Assembly: GCF_030867145.1 (NCBI RefSeq)
Contig: NC_134415.1
Location: forward strand, 13,556,417 to 13,620,416
Reading direction: 5' to 3'
DNA length: 64,000 nt
From: Opisthocomus hoazin
Taxonomy: Eukaryota; Chordata; Aves; Opisthocomiformes; Opisthocomidae
A program made the translations under genes and the position numbers. Under the pieces are notes generated by a model. The model had not been told where the DNA came from and did no database searches. It saw nothing but the letters and a program-made list of their open reading frames with translations. Position 1 is the first letter of the stretch, and every line of letters begins with the position of its first letter. Shown here one piece after another: positions 13,003 to 26,300 of the stretch.

Positions 13003-16000
13003 TAATTTGACAAGTGAATCAAATACAAGCAAGCAATCCCTCTCCTGTCACCAAATGATCCTAAGGTTCGGTGGGTGACATGTATTAGCCTTTTTCTGTG
13101 ATGAAATATCACAGAAGTATCTCCTTAAGATGCATTTCAGTGCATCTGGATGTCTAACACGTCTTAAGAATATTTTGCAGTATTATAATAACTCTGTCCC
13201 CCACAAATATGCAACAGGCTGTATCTGTGTTATATCGGTATCTACAGGCCTCAACTGAGTTTGGGACTGCGTTGCCAAGTACTACTGAAACAAATCCTGG
13301 CCTTCAAGACCATTTCCATAAGGAATAGAAAGGAAAACAACCCCAAAAGTGGTGAGTAACTTGCTGAAGTTTGTCAGTCAACCAGTGACACCGTCATGAG
13401 TACAAAACAGATATTCTTGAGCTCAAGCCATTAGAACTCTACCTATGGAGAGTTCCTCCGTATTTGTGGTTCCAGGTCACATCATGGTTTGGTATTTCTG
13501 CAGAAACATTGAGAGCTTCTGGACAAGCATAAGAGGCTTCGTGTTCCAGGAGAGTGATGGGAGCAGGAGTGCAGCTCCCAGATGAGTGCTTTTCCGAAAG
13601 GCAGTCACTCAAGGACCAAAACTGGGGGGTTGGGGTTGCCTTGTGTGTAAATATATTATGCAAAATATGTACTTTAAAACAATAGCTACAAATGCCTACA
13701 TTGCCTGGAGCCGGTTTTCTGTTGTCTTGAGTGACCTCTCATCTGAAGCATGGGCTGAAGCCAGGCGAAGGCTGAAGTGTGTGTGGCACGTAGAGATGGG
13801 AACGAGGGCTGGCAAGTGCCATTGTTCTCCTCTTTGCCTCCCAGTGAACAGCGTTTAATTCTGTTTTCGGTTGTCAGAAGAGATTAGATATCTAAATTCT
13901 GGTATCATTAAGTGGTCTGTCTGATCACTTTGGTGCAGAAAACGCGTTTCACAGAAGAAACTGTCAGATGTATGATTAAGCCATTTGTGTATTACCACGG
14001 TGGTATAGCACATGTTTACGGAAAGTCAGCGTTTGAAAAAAGCACTCGAACAACACAAAAATAATTAAATTAACAAGAGTCTTGGGGATAAAGGATTAAT
14101 TTTCCCAGCAGGATGCCAGCGGGGATGAAGGCTGGGTTACCAGCTCTATGTAAGAGAGGTCTTTCTAGCAGAGCAGCCACACTCAGAGCTGTCCTCAGGA
14201 AGGCCCTCTGCAGGGGAACAGGACCCAAACAAAAATGTTGCTCAAAGACACATGAAAACTAAAGTGTGAATGATGGGAGGAAACCAAACAGAAAAACAAT
14301 ATCACAAAAGGGGGAGAAAAAGAATGAGCTATTATTTTAAATGCTTACCAGCAGAGAAAACTTCTGTTAGCTTTTGGCAGAACAAAAGGACATTGCAAAG
14401 AAAGTCAGAAAAGTGCTGCTTTGCGAAACACTTTACAGTCAGCTCTTAAATCATAGGTGTGCATAGCCTCCAGAGGCTTGAGCAGAGGGATATGAAAATA
14501 TCCACTGTGTTTTTCTCCCAGAGACAAGGGAAATATATTTTTTCCTTATAAAAATAAGGGACAATGAAAGAAATTTCTCAGCAGCATTGTGCCCCCAGGT
14601 GTGCTGCCCTGGGGCAGGCTGGTGTCCCCGCGGCGGGGGCAGAAGCCACCAGCCCCACGGAGGAACTCAACACGAGGAGAGCCTGTGTCTCCTCTCCATC
14701 ACTACCGACTGCAGTCGTTGCCTGTAGGAGGTTTAAAGCACACACGTTGCTCCTGCTCTCCAAAAATGCCCTGGGGCAGGGCAGAAGGAAGATGTGCTCC
14801 TTTCCTACCTGCATTCCCTTTCCATGCAGCGTGTCCAAGGCCTGTGACAGAGAGGATGGGCTTGGTCCTGCAAGGCATCCGGCACCTCAAGGCTCCCTCT
14901 GCTCAGGGGCACAGGGCTGTGGGTCCCCTCAGCCTGCAGGCCAGCTCCCACCTCTGCCCAGCAGCAGTTCTCCCACCCTGATCTCTGGCTCCTTGCAGCA
15001 GGTATCCGGCCCCGGGAACCACGGTGGCAATACTAATAGTCCATCTGGTGCAAATACTAAGCAAGAGAAGACAACTACAGGGAATAGTCCTGTTCTGACA
15101 GGAGGGTTAGGCAGGAGGGGTGGAGAAGTCTGCGCAAACCCTGTTCTGGTCTGAAGAGTGAGGCAGAGCTTGGTCCCGGCTCCCTCCCCAGGCTCAGCAA
15201 TAGATGGAGGAAACAGCAGCTGTGGACACTGACACCCACGGGCTATTTGCTGTCTCATCTCTTGTGATGCTTTGGGGGGTAAAAAGCACAAAGAATTGTC
15301 AAGAAGGGTCTGCTGAGGCAGGGAGCGCTGGGGAGCGTGGCCGCTGCTCACACACAGCATCCATTCCCTGGGGAAGAGGCCATTCCCTCCCTCCCGGCAT
15401 CCTCGTTGCCTCCAGCCTTTCTGTCCCTGACTTCACACCCAGCAACCCCCTTCCCAGTGTGTTTCCATATGGAGGATTTAAATAAGGAAACAAAAAGAAA
15501 ATAAGTTTGTCGTGCTGATGTGAAACTCACAGCCCATGCAGTGACAATTCTGCTTGCGCCTTGCTTCGTCCCTCCCTTACCTTTGCCTGCACGTGGCAAA
15601 GGGCCCAGCTCTCCTGTGCAGGGGTGCAACAGGACCCAGCCTCAGCTGGCTGCTCTACCCTACAGTCTTAAAGACAATTAATAATACAAGGAAAGAAGGG
15701 AGGGTTCGCCCAGAAGGAGGAAGCCAGCGTGTGCAGGACTTGGTGAGCAACATCACAGAGACTTGTTTCTGCAAACAGTAAGTTACAGGCTAGCATAGCT
15801 CTGTGTTTTACATAAATTTTATAGTGTTTTGGAGAAAATTTTTTACAATCAATCAGGTTACTCCAGCAGCAGGTGGTATGCTTAGTATGTGCAGTCTGCT
15901 CTTTTTCTTTCCAGCTACCCAGCATAATTCTTAGCAGGATTTAACGCTCTAAAGGGTAACTAAAACTATCAGCACCCATAGGGATGTCTCTTCTTATTGG

Positions 16001-16249
16001 GGTTGATGGCATTTTTTGGAAAACTCCTGACTATGTTCTGAAATTAAGAAGAGACATCCTGTGTTTTTGTGAAAATTCAATAATACCTCTGTATGATTTC
16101 CTAATATGAGTATCTGAAAACATTCTCTGTAGACAAAATGTACTGCCAGTGTTGGAGAAAATTTTCTTTCAACACAGAACTTTTTATTTGTTGTAATTTT
16201 TGTCATACATCACCATCTCAAGTCTTTTTATGAATAACAGTCGAGTGGG
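13003..16249. other. Intergenic DNA 3' of SRD5A2
   Basis: No gene recognised. The part from 14560 to 15660 is relatively GC-rich and contains the longest unassigned frame (plus strand, 14564-15154, 196 codons), which has no recognisable domain and is overlapped by long frames on the opposite strand, as chance frames in GC-rich DNA are. Confidence 0.5.
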
Positions 16250-16264
16250 TTTGAGTGGACAAGT

Positions 16265-16270
16265 TTTATT
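16265..16270 (-). terminator. Candidate SRD5A2 poly(A) signal AATAAA
   Basis: The minus strand reads AATAAA in the context CAAAATAAAACTT. It is the first canonical signal downstream of the stop codon. No ATTAAA was seen nearer. Its use is unproven. Confidence 0.35.
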
Positions 16271-16708
16271 TTGAAAAGAGCTCTGGATTTGCAAGAGAAA
16301 AAAATCCTAATGGAGCTGCAATTGTTTTAACAAAGTACATTTAAAGAAAAACCCTGATGGCTGAAGATTAATCACCTGACAGTGAGGAGAGTATCGCTTA
16401 AGGAAGGAACGCAGACATCGTGTTTGTGAGTGCTACCTGAAGACACTTCCATCTCCACATACTTTGCACTGCCTCCATGCCATGGCATACTGCTCCCAGC
16501 CTTGTGCCGGCACGAGTATCCTCTTGTTGCATTATGGTTCTGAGAGCTAAGCTGGCTTTTAGATGAAAAATAATGGGCTGAGTTATTTTCCTGGCAAAGG
16601 AGTCCCCTGCTCTGGTTTAAAGTGTGGCAACAGCAAGGGCAGTGCCGGCAGAGCGAGGGCACATGTGCTATGGCATGGAGGCAGGAAGAAGCAGCTGCAG
16701 AAGTCCTA

Positions 16709-16990
16709 TAAATCATAGAATCATAGAATCATAGACTGATTTGGGTTGGAAAGGACCTTTAGAGGCCATCTAGCCCAACCCCCCTGCAGTCAACAGGGAC
16801 ATCTTCAACTAGACCAGGTTGCTCAGAGTGCCATACAGCCTGGCCTTGAATGTTTCCAGGGATGGGGCCTCCACTGCCTCTCTGGGCAACCCCTTCCAGT
16901 GTTTCACCACCCTTATCATAAAAAATTTCATCCTTATATCTAGTCTAAATCTACCCTCCCTTAGTTTAAAGCCATTACTCCTTGTCCTGG
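16709..16990 (-). mobile_element. CR1 LINE 3'-end fragment in probable SRD5A2 3' UTR
   Basis: Three tandem copies of AATCATAG (16711-16734) form the reversed CR1 tail. TTTGGGTTGGAAAGGACC, CCCCTGCAGTCAACAGGGAC, CTAGACCAGGTTGCTCAGAG and the CTCTGGGCAACCCCTTCCAG block follow, running into AGCCATTACTCCTTGTCCTG. The element is on the minus strand, the same strand as SRD5A2. Confidence 0.93.
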
Positions 16991-17329
16991 AGTGGCTGCT
17001 TTAGAATTTCTCTGAAGTCATGGGCTTACTTTCTACTTTTCTGCATCAGTTTTTAGCCAATGCTTTTGCTCTGATGTCAATGTAGTTATATATCCATTTT
17101 TCATAGGCAGAACTCCACTGACAAGCAAACATGTTGTTTGAGAAGTCCCTTTGCCCACAACTATCTGCAGTTTCCCCTGTAATTAAAAACAAGAACTTCA
17201 GATCCAAATTACCTTCTTGCCTGTTACAACCCAGGTTATCATTTGTACAACTATAGTCATATCTAACATTAAAACTAGGAATTGAAAAAAGTCCTGTAAA
17301 AACAGAACACAGAGTCCATATTTCAGTCA

Positions 17330-17396
17330 TTAAAAAACAAAAGGAATCAAGGCTTTCCTTGATTTTGGATAGTCCGTAAATGTCTTGAGATAGTAC
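17330..17396 (-). CDS. SRD5A2: SRD5A2 coding exon 5 with stop codon
   Basis: 67 coding nt, matching the conserved terminal exon. The acceptor is TACCTGAAAG read on the plus strand (TTTCAG|GTACTA on the minus). It completes R233 and adds YYLKTFTDYPKSRK, then ALIPFVF and TAA (17332-17330). Y235 is retained. The exon is too short to be found as an open frame and was located by its KSRKALIP block. Confidence 0.96.
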
Positions 17397-20300
17397 CTGA
17401 AAGAAAATAAGCAAGAGAGTGAACCTGCATACATACAAAGAAACGACACAGTTTCAATACAGCTCAGCTAAGGAACCTTTAAGCTCCTCCAGACTGTCTT
17501 GCTTTGTAACATCTGTGTGTTACTCCACAAAAGAGCATTCCGAAACTATTTACATAAGATTAATTGCGTGAAAGCTGATAATACCACTAAGTTTCTAACA
17601 GACCTAAAGTAGAAACTTCAGGAATTCAGAGCAGGGGACCGTATCTACTCCAAAGGACTGCAGAGGTTGCAAGGGAACCCTTAGGAAAAATTCACATTTA
17701 AAAGGCTCAGTAAAAAGAGGTTATAACACAGCAGAAGCAGTGATGTAACGCCTGCTGGATTAAATGACTATCACTAGGCCCACTTGACTGAAAGGGCGCT
17801 CCAGCTGACTGCCTTACTTTCACCCAGCCACAAATAAGCCAATACACTTCTTGTACATAGTATTAAATTTCAATTTAATCTTGAATCCTCGTCCTGCTCC
17901 TCTGCCCCTCCCTGGCATTTTGCAAACTGTACTCCGAGAGCAAGCAGCCGCATACAGCAAGAAACAGTTTGATACCTGTGATGGTGATAAGCACGTGGCC
18001 CGATGCAGCAAAGAGTAAAAAAGGCAAAGGCGAAGGCCGGTAGCGACCAGGTTGCTATGGCAAAACCAAACCATTCCACAATTTCTCCGAAGTAGTTGGC
18101 TCCAGAAACATACGTGAACAGTCCCCCTGCATCAACAGACAAAATATGGAATTTTTACAGTCATCTCACGTACATGGAAAGTTCGATCCCATAAAGTCAG
18201 CAGCAGAATATGCTACCTTTCTTATTCAGAGCCCATAGCAGGAACCTAAACCCTCTGCCTGAAGCCAGTGGAGCCATGCCAAAGGAGGATCTTGAACAAG
18301 ACTCTTGTACAAGTACTAGAATCTAAGATGATTCTAACCCAAAGGCTTCCAGCACTTTCACCATCATTTATTTTCATTTGGAAAAGGACTTCAGAACACC
18401 CATTATTAGGTTTAAATTAAAATTATTAACATTAGTAAATTCTCTTCAGGCCCTGAAAAGCATTTTGCAACTCCATGACATTTGGGGAATGCAAAATCTG
18501 GATCTCAGTTTTGCATCTTAGCTAATCACAACATCTACAAGAGGCAGGCAAATAGTGGAGGTGAGAAATTCCAGGGGAAAGATATTACAATCCGTAACAA
18601 GCCAGCAGAAAGAGTCAACACCAAAACCAGGAAACTCCTGGATCCCCATCCACATTGCTCTACAGAGCTAGACATTTCCTGGGTCACCACTCTGGCCCAC
18701 GGCCACTCTTCCTCACCAAGCCCCACCCTGAAGGAGACAGAAAGGAAACTCTGCACCTTGCGTCCTTAGTGAGTTTTTTTCTCCTTAAGTTTACAGTTCG
18801 AATCTCCCTTTTGCAAAGTAAGAAGTCCACTACTTATTCCTGGACATGGAGAAGAATATTTCTGCTTTGCAGCTGCCTTTTAGGAGGCTAAAATCCTCTT
18901 CCTATGATGTCCCACTTCAATCTTTAAATTACCCAGCCCATTTCCTAAACTCTCTCCTCACAGCTCATGTTTTCCATATACTCTCGTTGCCTCTGACGGA
19001 AGCTCACGCTAGTGCCTGCAGCTCAGAGGGGCACCTGAACTGAGTCCCCATGCGATACTGGCATCGCTGCTATTATTGTTGCTTTGCTGTGAATTCAGTC
19101 AGAAAACATTATCTATCCTGCTGCCCTACTTTCTCCAAGGAGGTGGAAGATAAGAATATACCTTGAGGAATCTTGTAAGTGACTTCCCCGGGTTTCCTCA
19201 GCTGGCGCAGCAGGAGATCGCTGTGAATGTTAATTCCCATCCCCAGCAGAAATAAGAGGAGGCCTAAGAAACAAACAAGAAATGGATTAGAGACACAGCT
19301 CTGCCTAGTTATCCCTACTCAAGCACGTATGTCAGGTTTATCTTTGGAGCAGGCAGATAGGAGACCTAACGTGAGGTGGGTGGTTTCTTTTTCAAGTCAA
19401 AAGATGCGCTGCTGCTGAGAAGGCTCCTGAACTGGAGAAGCACAGCTGACTGGTGACAAATAATCCTATATCTCTGTGTCAGGTGTTGAACCACCTGCAC
19501 TGGGTAGCTTCAGTGTGGAGAGCAACTCCAGACAGAACAATGACCATCCTGAGCACAATTTTGTCGGCGAGACCAGAGCACTTTCAGGCGGTGTGAGAAA
19601 AAAGCTGAACTTCCCAGCTGGCCATAGTCACCACTTACTGAACATCAAGGTGGGGACAAAGTACCCAGCGGCCACTGCTGGCTGATGGCAGCCAGCCAAG
19701 TCTCTGGACATTGCTGCAGAGTAACCACGGAGATCTAGGCAAGTGCCATTGTTCTTATTTTACAAAGATAAAAGAAAGAGGAGCACAGAGAACACAAACT
19801 TATCCAGCACATCACGGGGGCCAGGAAGGGAGCCTACATCTCAGCGCAGCTCAGTGCCCTGCCAGCGAGGCCGCTTGCACAGAGCTATGGGCATGCACAT
19901 GGAGCAGTCACTCGCTGAAGGATGCTGACAGCTTCTGGCCAGAATGATTCATTGACTGCACTCCATTTAGCTGAGTAACCAGAGGCATTTGATGGAGAAA
20001 CTCTGCAGGTGACATGCCCTACATTTCATGCCACATTAGACACTGAGAAAACCATCTCTGACAATAACTGGGAGGCAAGGAAAGAAACGGAGGTGGTGTG
20101 TGCTAACAAGTATAGCAAAAAAACTAAGTGCTGATAAAACCTCAACACTTCCAGTAGCAACAGAAAGTTGGTAAGAGTCTGTAGAGGAAGAATACACTGT
20201 TTTTTATTTAATATGTCAAGTACTGCTAATGCTGATTTCCTTTTTTTAAATTAAATATATTTATATCTATTTATCATGCAAATTATGTGATGTGGTGTTT

Positions 20301-23300
20301 TATTTGATGGGTACTGGAGCTCTTACTAAACAAGTTCCAGGACTTTTAACATATGATGCGGTCTGAAAAGATGGAACTTGCATCCACAGCCTGAAACAGG
20401 GTACGGAAAGTACCTTGGTTATTTTGCACTTGTCGTATCCAAAGCATCTCCTCACACCTCTATGTTAATCTTCATTTCTATGTGTGCATTTAAAAAGCAT
20501 CCTCTGTGCAGCACCAGATGTGTAATGCCACCTAGCTGCTCTTGCTCAGTTATTCTCACAGGGATTTTACAGGGTGCAATTCAGCTAGGCTATTAAGTTA
20601 CGGAATATAAAGGAACCGTATCAACACACAACCAGACCATGCGTGATCTTCCCATGTGCCTTACACAAGAAAAAAGAGCCCTTTGCCTCATTTATGCTGG
20701 GGTTTTGCCCTTCTTTTCTCTCTCGGTCGGAATAGCTGCACCAAGTGCAAAGCTCGCCAGCGGGGAAGAGAAAGCCACGGTTTGCATGTGCACATGGCCA
20801 CTGCTGGGTGGACACTTCGGGCTGTGCAGGGTCACATCCCCGTTCAGCTGAGGCCTGAGATTGCATCTCCGCAGCCCGTGGCAGCGGGAGGCTCTAGGCT
20901 GGTGTCAGCAAAACAAGGCTGATGATTCGAGACTAGCACATTACATCGTACGCCTGCAAAGGTGGCTGCTTAGCAAAAAAAATAAAAAGTCACTGCACAT
21001 TTGTTTGTTTTATCTGGGCCAGCAGGCAGGTTTTATGCTGATTTCCATCACAACTGATTTGACATGTCACATGTTCAGCAACAATTAGGACATAATTCAA
21101 AACGCTTACAAATTGCTTGGAGATTAGATCTTGGGAATCCTGCAGCTGTAATTACCTGATGTAAATCTGATGTCGGTGCACCAATCGTTTGGATATTCAG
21201 CGCAGTAAATCAGGTAGTACCCCTGGAGGAAGCCATTATAGATACAGAATAACATGCCAAAGAAAAGCAATTGCAGTGGAAAAGGTCTGCCTCTAGTGAA
21301 GAAGGGGTAAATAAATGTCCTAAGGTAGATAAGAAAACAAAGTCAGCATGTTACTCATGATAACATTGTATTTGCAATTTCTCTACTGTAGGAAAAAAAA
21401 CTTCAACAAAACACAAAAGATAAAAATGGTCAATAAAGATTAAAAAAAAAGGAAAACAACTGTAACAAAATAAGATCAGCAACTAATGGGAACAAGAAAT
21501 ACTGCAGATACCTACATTTTTCTGATCCTTCAGGACTGAACACAAGGTGGGAAGCTAGAAATCTCATCTAGAGTCACTGCCACCTCAGGAATGTCTCTCT
21601 GCCTTCCTTCTCCCTTGTTGGTAAAATGGGGAACTCGTGCCCACAAGCAGCATTTTGGTTTTAAGACCTTGTCTGCCCTTTGCTGTAATGCTGCAGAGGG
21701 CCGAGCAAAGGCTGATTGACGGCACAGGGGCACGCTGATGTTCGAACCGAAGTGTTGCAGGGCAGTACCAATTGCGATATTGATTCCCCAAATGAGCATC
21801 GCTGTGCCACAGCACTGTGGAGGAGCTTTGTTATGGAGAAGACATTTCTGATCCCACTGCGAGGACCAGTGCCTGAGGGCTTTAGCCCATGGTGGCAGAT
21901 GGAGTTGAAGGCAGCGTCAAGACCCCTTGGGCTCTCTCATCCCCTGCAGAGTGTAGCCTGAGGTGTAATCCCCTCTCCCAGCCTCTCCCGCTCCACTCAG
22001 ACACTTCTGCTCATCTCTGACATGCGGCAGCTGTGTCCTGCCCCGCTCGGACACGTCGACACAGAGGCAGTGCAATGTTGTTGGCTGCCTGGGGGAGCTG
22101 CTTTGCCTGTAGACCCTCCATGCTTTCGAACTTTTCTTTGAAATAAGAAGATCTAAAAACCTAAGTTTAATATGGTAATTGCAAAGATTTCCAGGTAGCT
22201 CCAGCAGTTAGGGCTTCCTTAGGCAAAAGCAGTGCTAACACTAGCATTGACATCTGCAGGAGCAAATAAATAGTGCTTGTACAGTTTTAATTTTCACATA
22301 TCTTTGGTGGGTGTGTCCCTCTTGACACTTTGGACAATCCCTGTTGTCCTTGGGAAAGTGAAATGGAGAAGTTATATTCATATTTGTTAGGCATTTTCTT
22401 ACCTGGCCAGTTAAGCTCTGTATGTGGTACACTCTTAATTTCTTTTGCCCTCTTGGGCTGTGGATGGTGCTCATCATAAAATATATAAACACTGTTGATA
22501 AGTCATCCACATTCCAGGTTGCCAATATCAATTTGAGCAAGCTGAGGCATAAAGTGTCGTAACATTATAAATCTAGATTAAATCGTAGCGAGCATGTCGA
22601 AAAGTGAGCAAGCAGAGTACAAGCAACAACTTGTTAATGTATTCACTGCTTTCCAAAGCAAGGTAAGCCAGATTTCCAGCAATTAAGACAGTATGATGCA
22701 GAAGTGCTAAATATTTCTAAATATAGTTAAACCTGAGAGGTCTGGAGAATATTTTTCAGACAGTAATTATCACATTTGTCAGATTTATGACAACATGGTA
22801 AAGAATGCTCTTTGGAGTAATGTTACCAGTAGTTATTGGGTTTGCCCTTCAGGAATGGGATACTGGAGTTACGAGTAGGCGAGGCCGGCTTTAGCAACCG
22901 GACTTGCCTGTTGAAGAAATATTGACAAAATGGACCTGAACAGCTACAAAGAAGAAATGGGAAACTTGCAACTGGAAGCTCGGAGACAGCAAATTGTATA
23001 GAGGCAAGAATGATATCAAACCACACAAAGGGAGTTTAGGAGGGGAATTTGTACAGCAGATCGGAGCGGGACTTGCACTGCTTTATCCTGTGTGAACACC
23101 AGTTACATCTGAGAGTCTCTTTATTTTCACAGCTGATGGAAACAGAAGTTTCTAGCATGAGCTGGCATTTCTCAGCTCCCGGCAAAGTTGATTGTTGCCA
23201 TGGTGCTTCCCAGTGCTGCTGTCGCGGGAGAAAGGTTATAGGCCCTAAAGGTGACTTGTCCTACAGTAAGAGGAGAGCAAAAATCAGCCGTAGCCCTATC

Positions 23301-26300
23301 TACCATGGATGCAGTGGATGCAGGGCAGAAAGAACCAGCATGCAAAGTACAAGTACAAGTGCAGGGGAAGCAGGAGGTGTCAGCTCTTTTTTTGTTGAGG
23401 GAGTGAAAGCCTGGCATTGCTGAAATCCCGCCTCACAGCCGTTTTGAAAATCCAAGTCAGGATTTCATCCAAGAATCTTTGTTGCGGAGCAACTGCTCTG
23501 AGGAAATCTGCTTGGGTCTGTAAATCCAGAGGCCAGGTTCAGTTATCTGTATCTGAACAATGCCCTAAGTCTTTGTTTTAATGCAGACTTGTCAGCTTGT
23601 TCTACATCACTACTTGAGGGTGCATAAACTGTTCATCATGGGTTTTGAAAAAGCAACTGAGATAAAGCAGGGACATTTAATAGGTTTAAATATTCCATGG
23701 AAGAGTCTGCATCTCTGCTGGAATTATTTTGCAGTGTGAAAATCAAAGGGGGACTGAAGGCCACCATTTTAGAATAACAGAACAAAACCTGGCCTTTTAG
23801 ATTTAGACCAATGACAAATTTGACCTTTTTCTTTCAGTGCAGTATTGATGACTAATCCTTTATTCCTTTATTATCTTTACTGGCCAAAGGCACTGCATCT
23901 GACTAAGCCATTGCCAACAGCTTCTTTTTCAATGAGTGAATAATAAATTATTCATTTTCTTCATCATTTATTTTCCAGAAGAATAGATTTTGAAAAGAAA
24001 GATCATTTGACATTGCATCAAATTTCATTTTAAAGGTATTAGTCCAGCTCCTTGAAAGCTCCAGAGACCCTCACCCAAACTGGGCAAAAACTACAGGTTT
24101 GCTCATCTTTCCACAGAAGGTGAAAATCTTTATGAAAATGTTACCATAATCCACTAAGAGTGGGCTCTCAGTCCTCCACCAACAGCTTGTTAGTTGGAGA
24201 CAGCTGCTGTTGTGTCTTCTCCTCTCCAGCGCCCAGGCGCAGCAGTTCAGGCACCAACAGCTCACATTTTCCAGCCTGGAAATTTGAGGTGTTTCCAGTG
24301 CTTTATGAGGTATTTTACACCTGGGGCTACTGGGTCAAGGGCTCAGGGCTGGCAGCTAAGAGTGGGGGGCACCTGGCTCCCTCTCACCCTGTGGGTCACC
24401 AGCCAACTGCCGTATCTGCCCATCTAGCTCTCTGCCACCAGGCCCTCTCCTGGGTCTAACCGGGATGAACTAGAGGCCAGGAACTGGTGATACTGCAAAG
24501 GCAGCCAGGGCTGATATGGTGCCTTTCCTTTTGAAGGTGGGTGCTGGCCATAACCCAGCTTAAGGGCTGTCTTAATGCCCTGGCCCATCCCCTGTGACCC
24601 TGGCCAGCTTCAAGAAGAGAGTTACAGACTTCTCCTGACTCGGGCTGCTCTGAGTCCCTGCAGGGGTTTTTCGGCTCCCCTTGGAGGATGGGGGGCAGGG
24701 CCAGCTCTGCATCCCTGGTGAGGATGAGCCAAGATGGTGAATGGTGCCTGAGAGAAGTTTCCACATGGTCTGGGCTCCACATCACTGGATGCCTGCCCGC
24801 TGCAGGGCATGTCTTCCTCGCCGGGGTCGGGGTCCACTCTGTGCCCAATTCCTGCATCGCCAGGACTGTGTGAAGCCATCAGAGAACTGTAATCACTTGC
24901 CGGTCCAAGGCCCGGTTTGTAAACTCACCTTAAATCATTGTCTATTGACTGTGATGGGAGCAAGACAAGACCCTTTTTTTTTTAATCATGGAGATTTACA
25001 GATATAGCTATGACTAACACAAAGTTAGAATTAGTTCTCCTTTCCAAACCACATGAAAACATCCTATTTGCATGTTCCTCCAAAGAACTTTGGACAAACT
25101 TTTGATGACTATAATTTAAGGAACAAGAAAGATATACGTATTACTAAAAAGCTTACAATTCAGCTCTATAAAACAATAGCAAACCTGTCAGTCAGGTTAA
25201 TTTCTGAGTATTCTGTCTAAAAATATATGCTCAGTCTACAATCCTTGGGCTGTTTGTGGCTTACTTATGAAATCCAGCCAACCTGAAGCCTGTTCATAGG
25301 GACACTCTTTCTTTGCGGTCCCTTAGTAGCAGGTTCAGGGTTGGATGAAGACTGCTAGCAGGAGCCAACACATCTTTCCTGGGCAAGAGACACAGGCACA
25401 CATCTGATCAAGGGATGGGAGAAGGACTGAGAAAACCTTGACATAGACAGCAGCATGCTTGGGTTTGAGGAGTTCTTCAGAAGAAGGGCAATGGAGAGCG
25501 GAAAGTCTGGGCAGGACTGATTGATTTAAGGCAAAGACAGCACAAATACAGAAGGATTCAGTGGCAAAATAAGAACAGGCATGGAAGAGACTGCCATACT
25601 GAACCATTGGGGCTGCTGAATTTGGACTGGAGATTAATGAGAACAGATTTGATAGAGATAAAAAGATAGCATACAATATTAAAAATAATTTATTTAGGAC
25701 AGCTGAATAGCTGTGACCAAGAGTTTTCACTCTTTGAAGGGGAGCAAGTTTGAATATGCAATGAAAAGAAATTTTTGTTAAATATAATATAGAAACATCA
25801 CTGAAGTAAAGAGCTTGGTAAGATTAGGAGATGAAGGCGGGTAACCACAGGTTATAGACACAGGCAGGTCCTTTAATAAAGGTAAGAAAAAGTCTAAAGG
25901 TTTGGCATGCATATTCATTTTCATATTTCAGGGGATAAAATGTATTCCTTTTAAGAAAGGCAGAAGGTAGCAGCTGCCCTGGGCAACTGACCACCATTTA
26001 CTGCACTTTCTTTTGAATGATTTGATATTGATTTATGCCAAGACAGAGTGCTGACCGTGAAGGATCTCTGCTCTAATTCATATGATAATCTCAGGGCTTC
26101 AGAATGTCTCATGACTCATCTAACATTACATACAAACTGAACAGAAGTTAAAAATTATAAACTCCCTAGAATAGACAAGCAATTGCTTAACACCAGCATT
26201 TAGAAGCAAAGCTCCAGAGTGATACTTGCTGTCCTACGGAGGCTGACACCATGGATGGCAGCACTTGCAGAAGCCAACTTCATCAAAGACTGAAAGTCAA

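Larger units (their letters stand above)
16250..17329 (-). other. SRD5A2: Probable SRD5A2 3' untranslated region
   Basis: The first AATAAA after the stop codon on the minus strand is at 16270-16265, about 1.06 kb beyond the stop. A second AATAAA lies at 16188-16183. A minus-strand CR1 fragment (16709-16990) falls between the stop and the first signal and would be transcribed in sense. The end coordinate is inferred from the signal alone; there is no transcript evidence, and an alternative site further on is possible. Confidence 0.4.

Noticed and set aside
14564..15154. 196-codon plus-strand open frame, the longest unassigned one
   Set aside because: No recognisable domain, low-complexity Pro/Ser/Gly composition, and long frames on the opposite strand over the same GC-rich stretch. 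It looks like a chance frame.
18790..18806. tRNA B-box-like GTTCGAATC string
   Set aside because: No A box at the right distance and no cloverleaf could be folded by eye.
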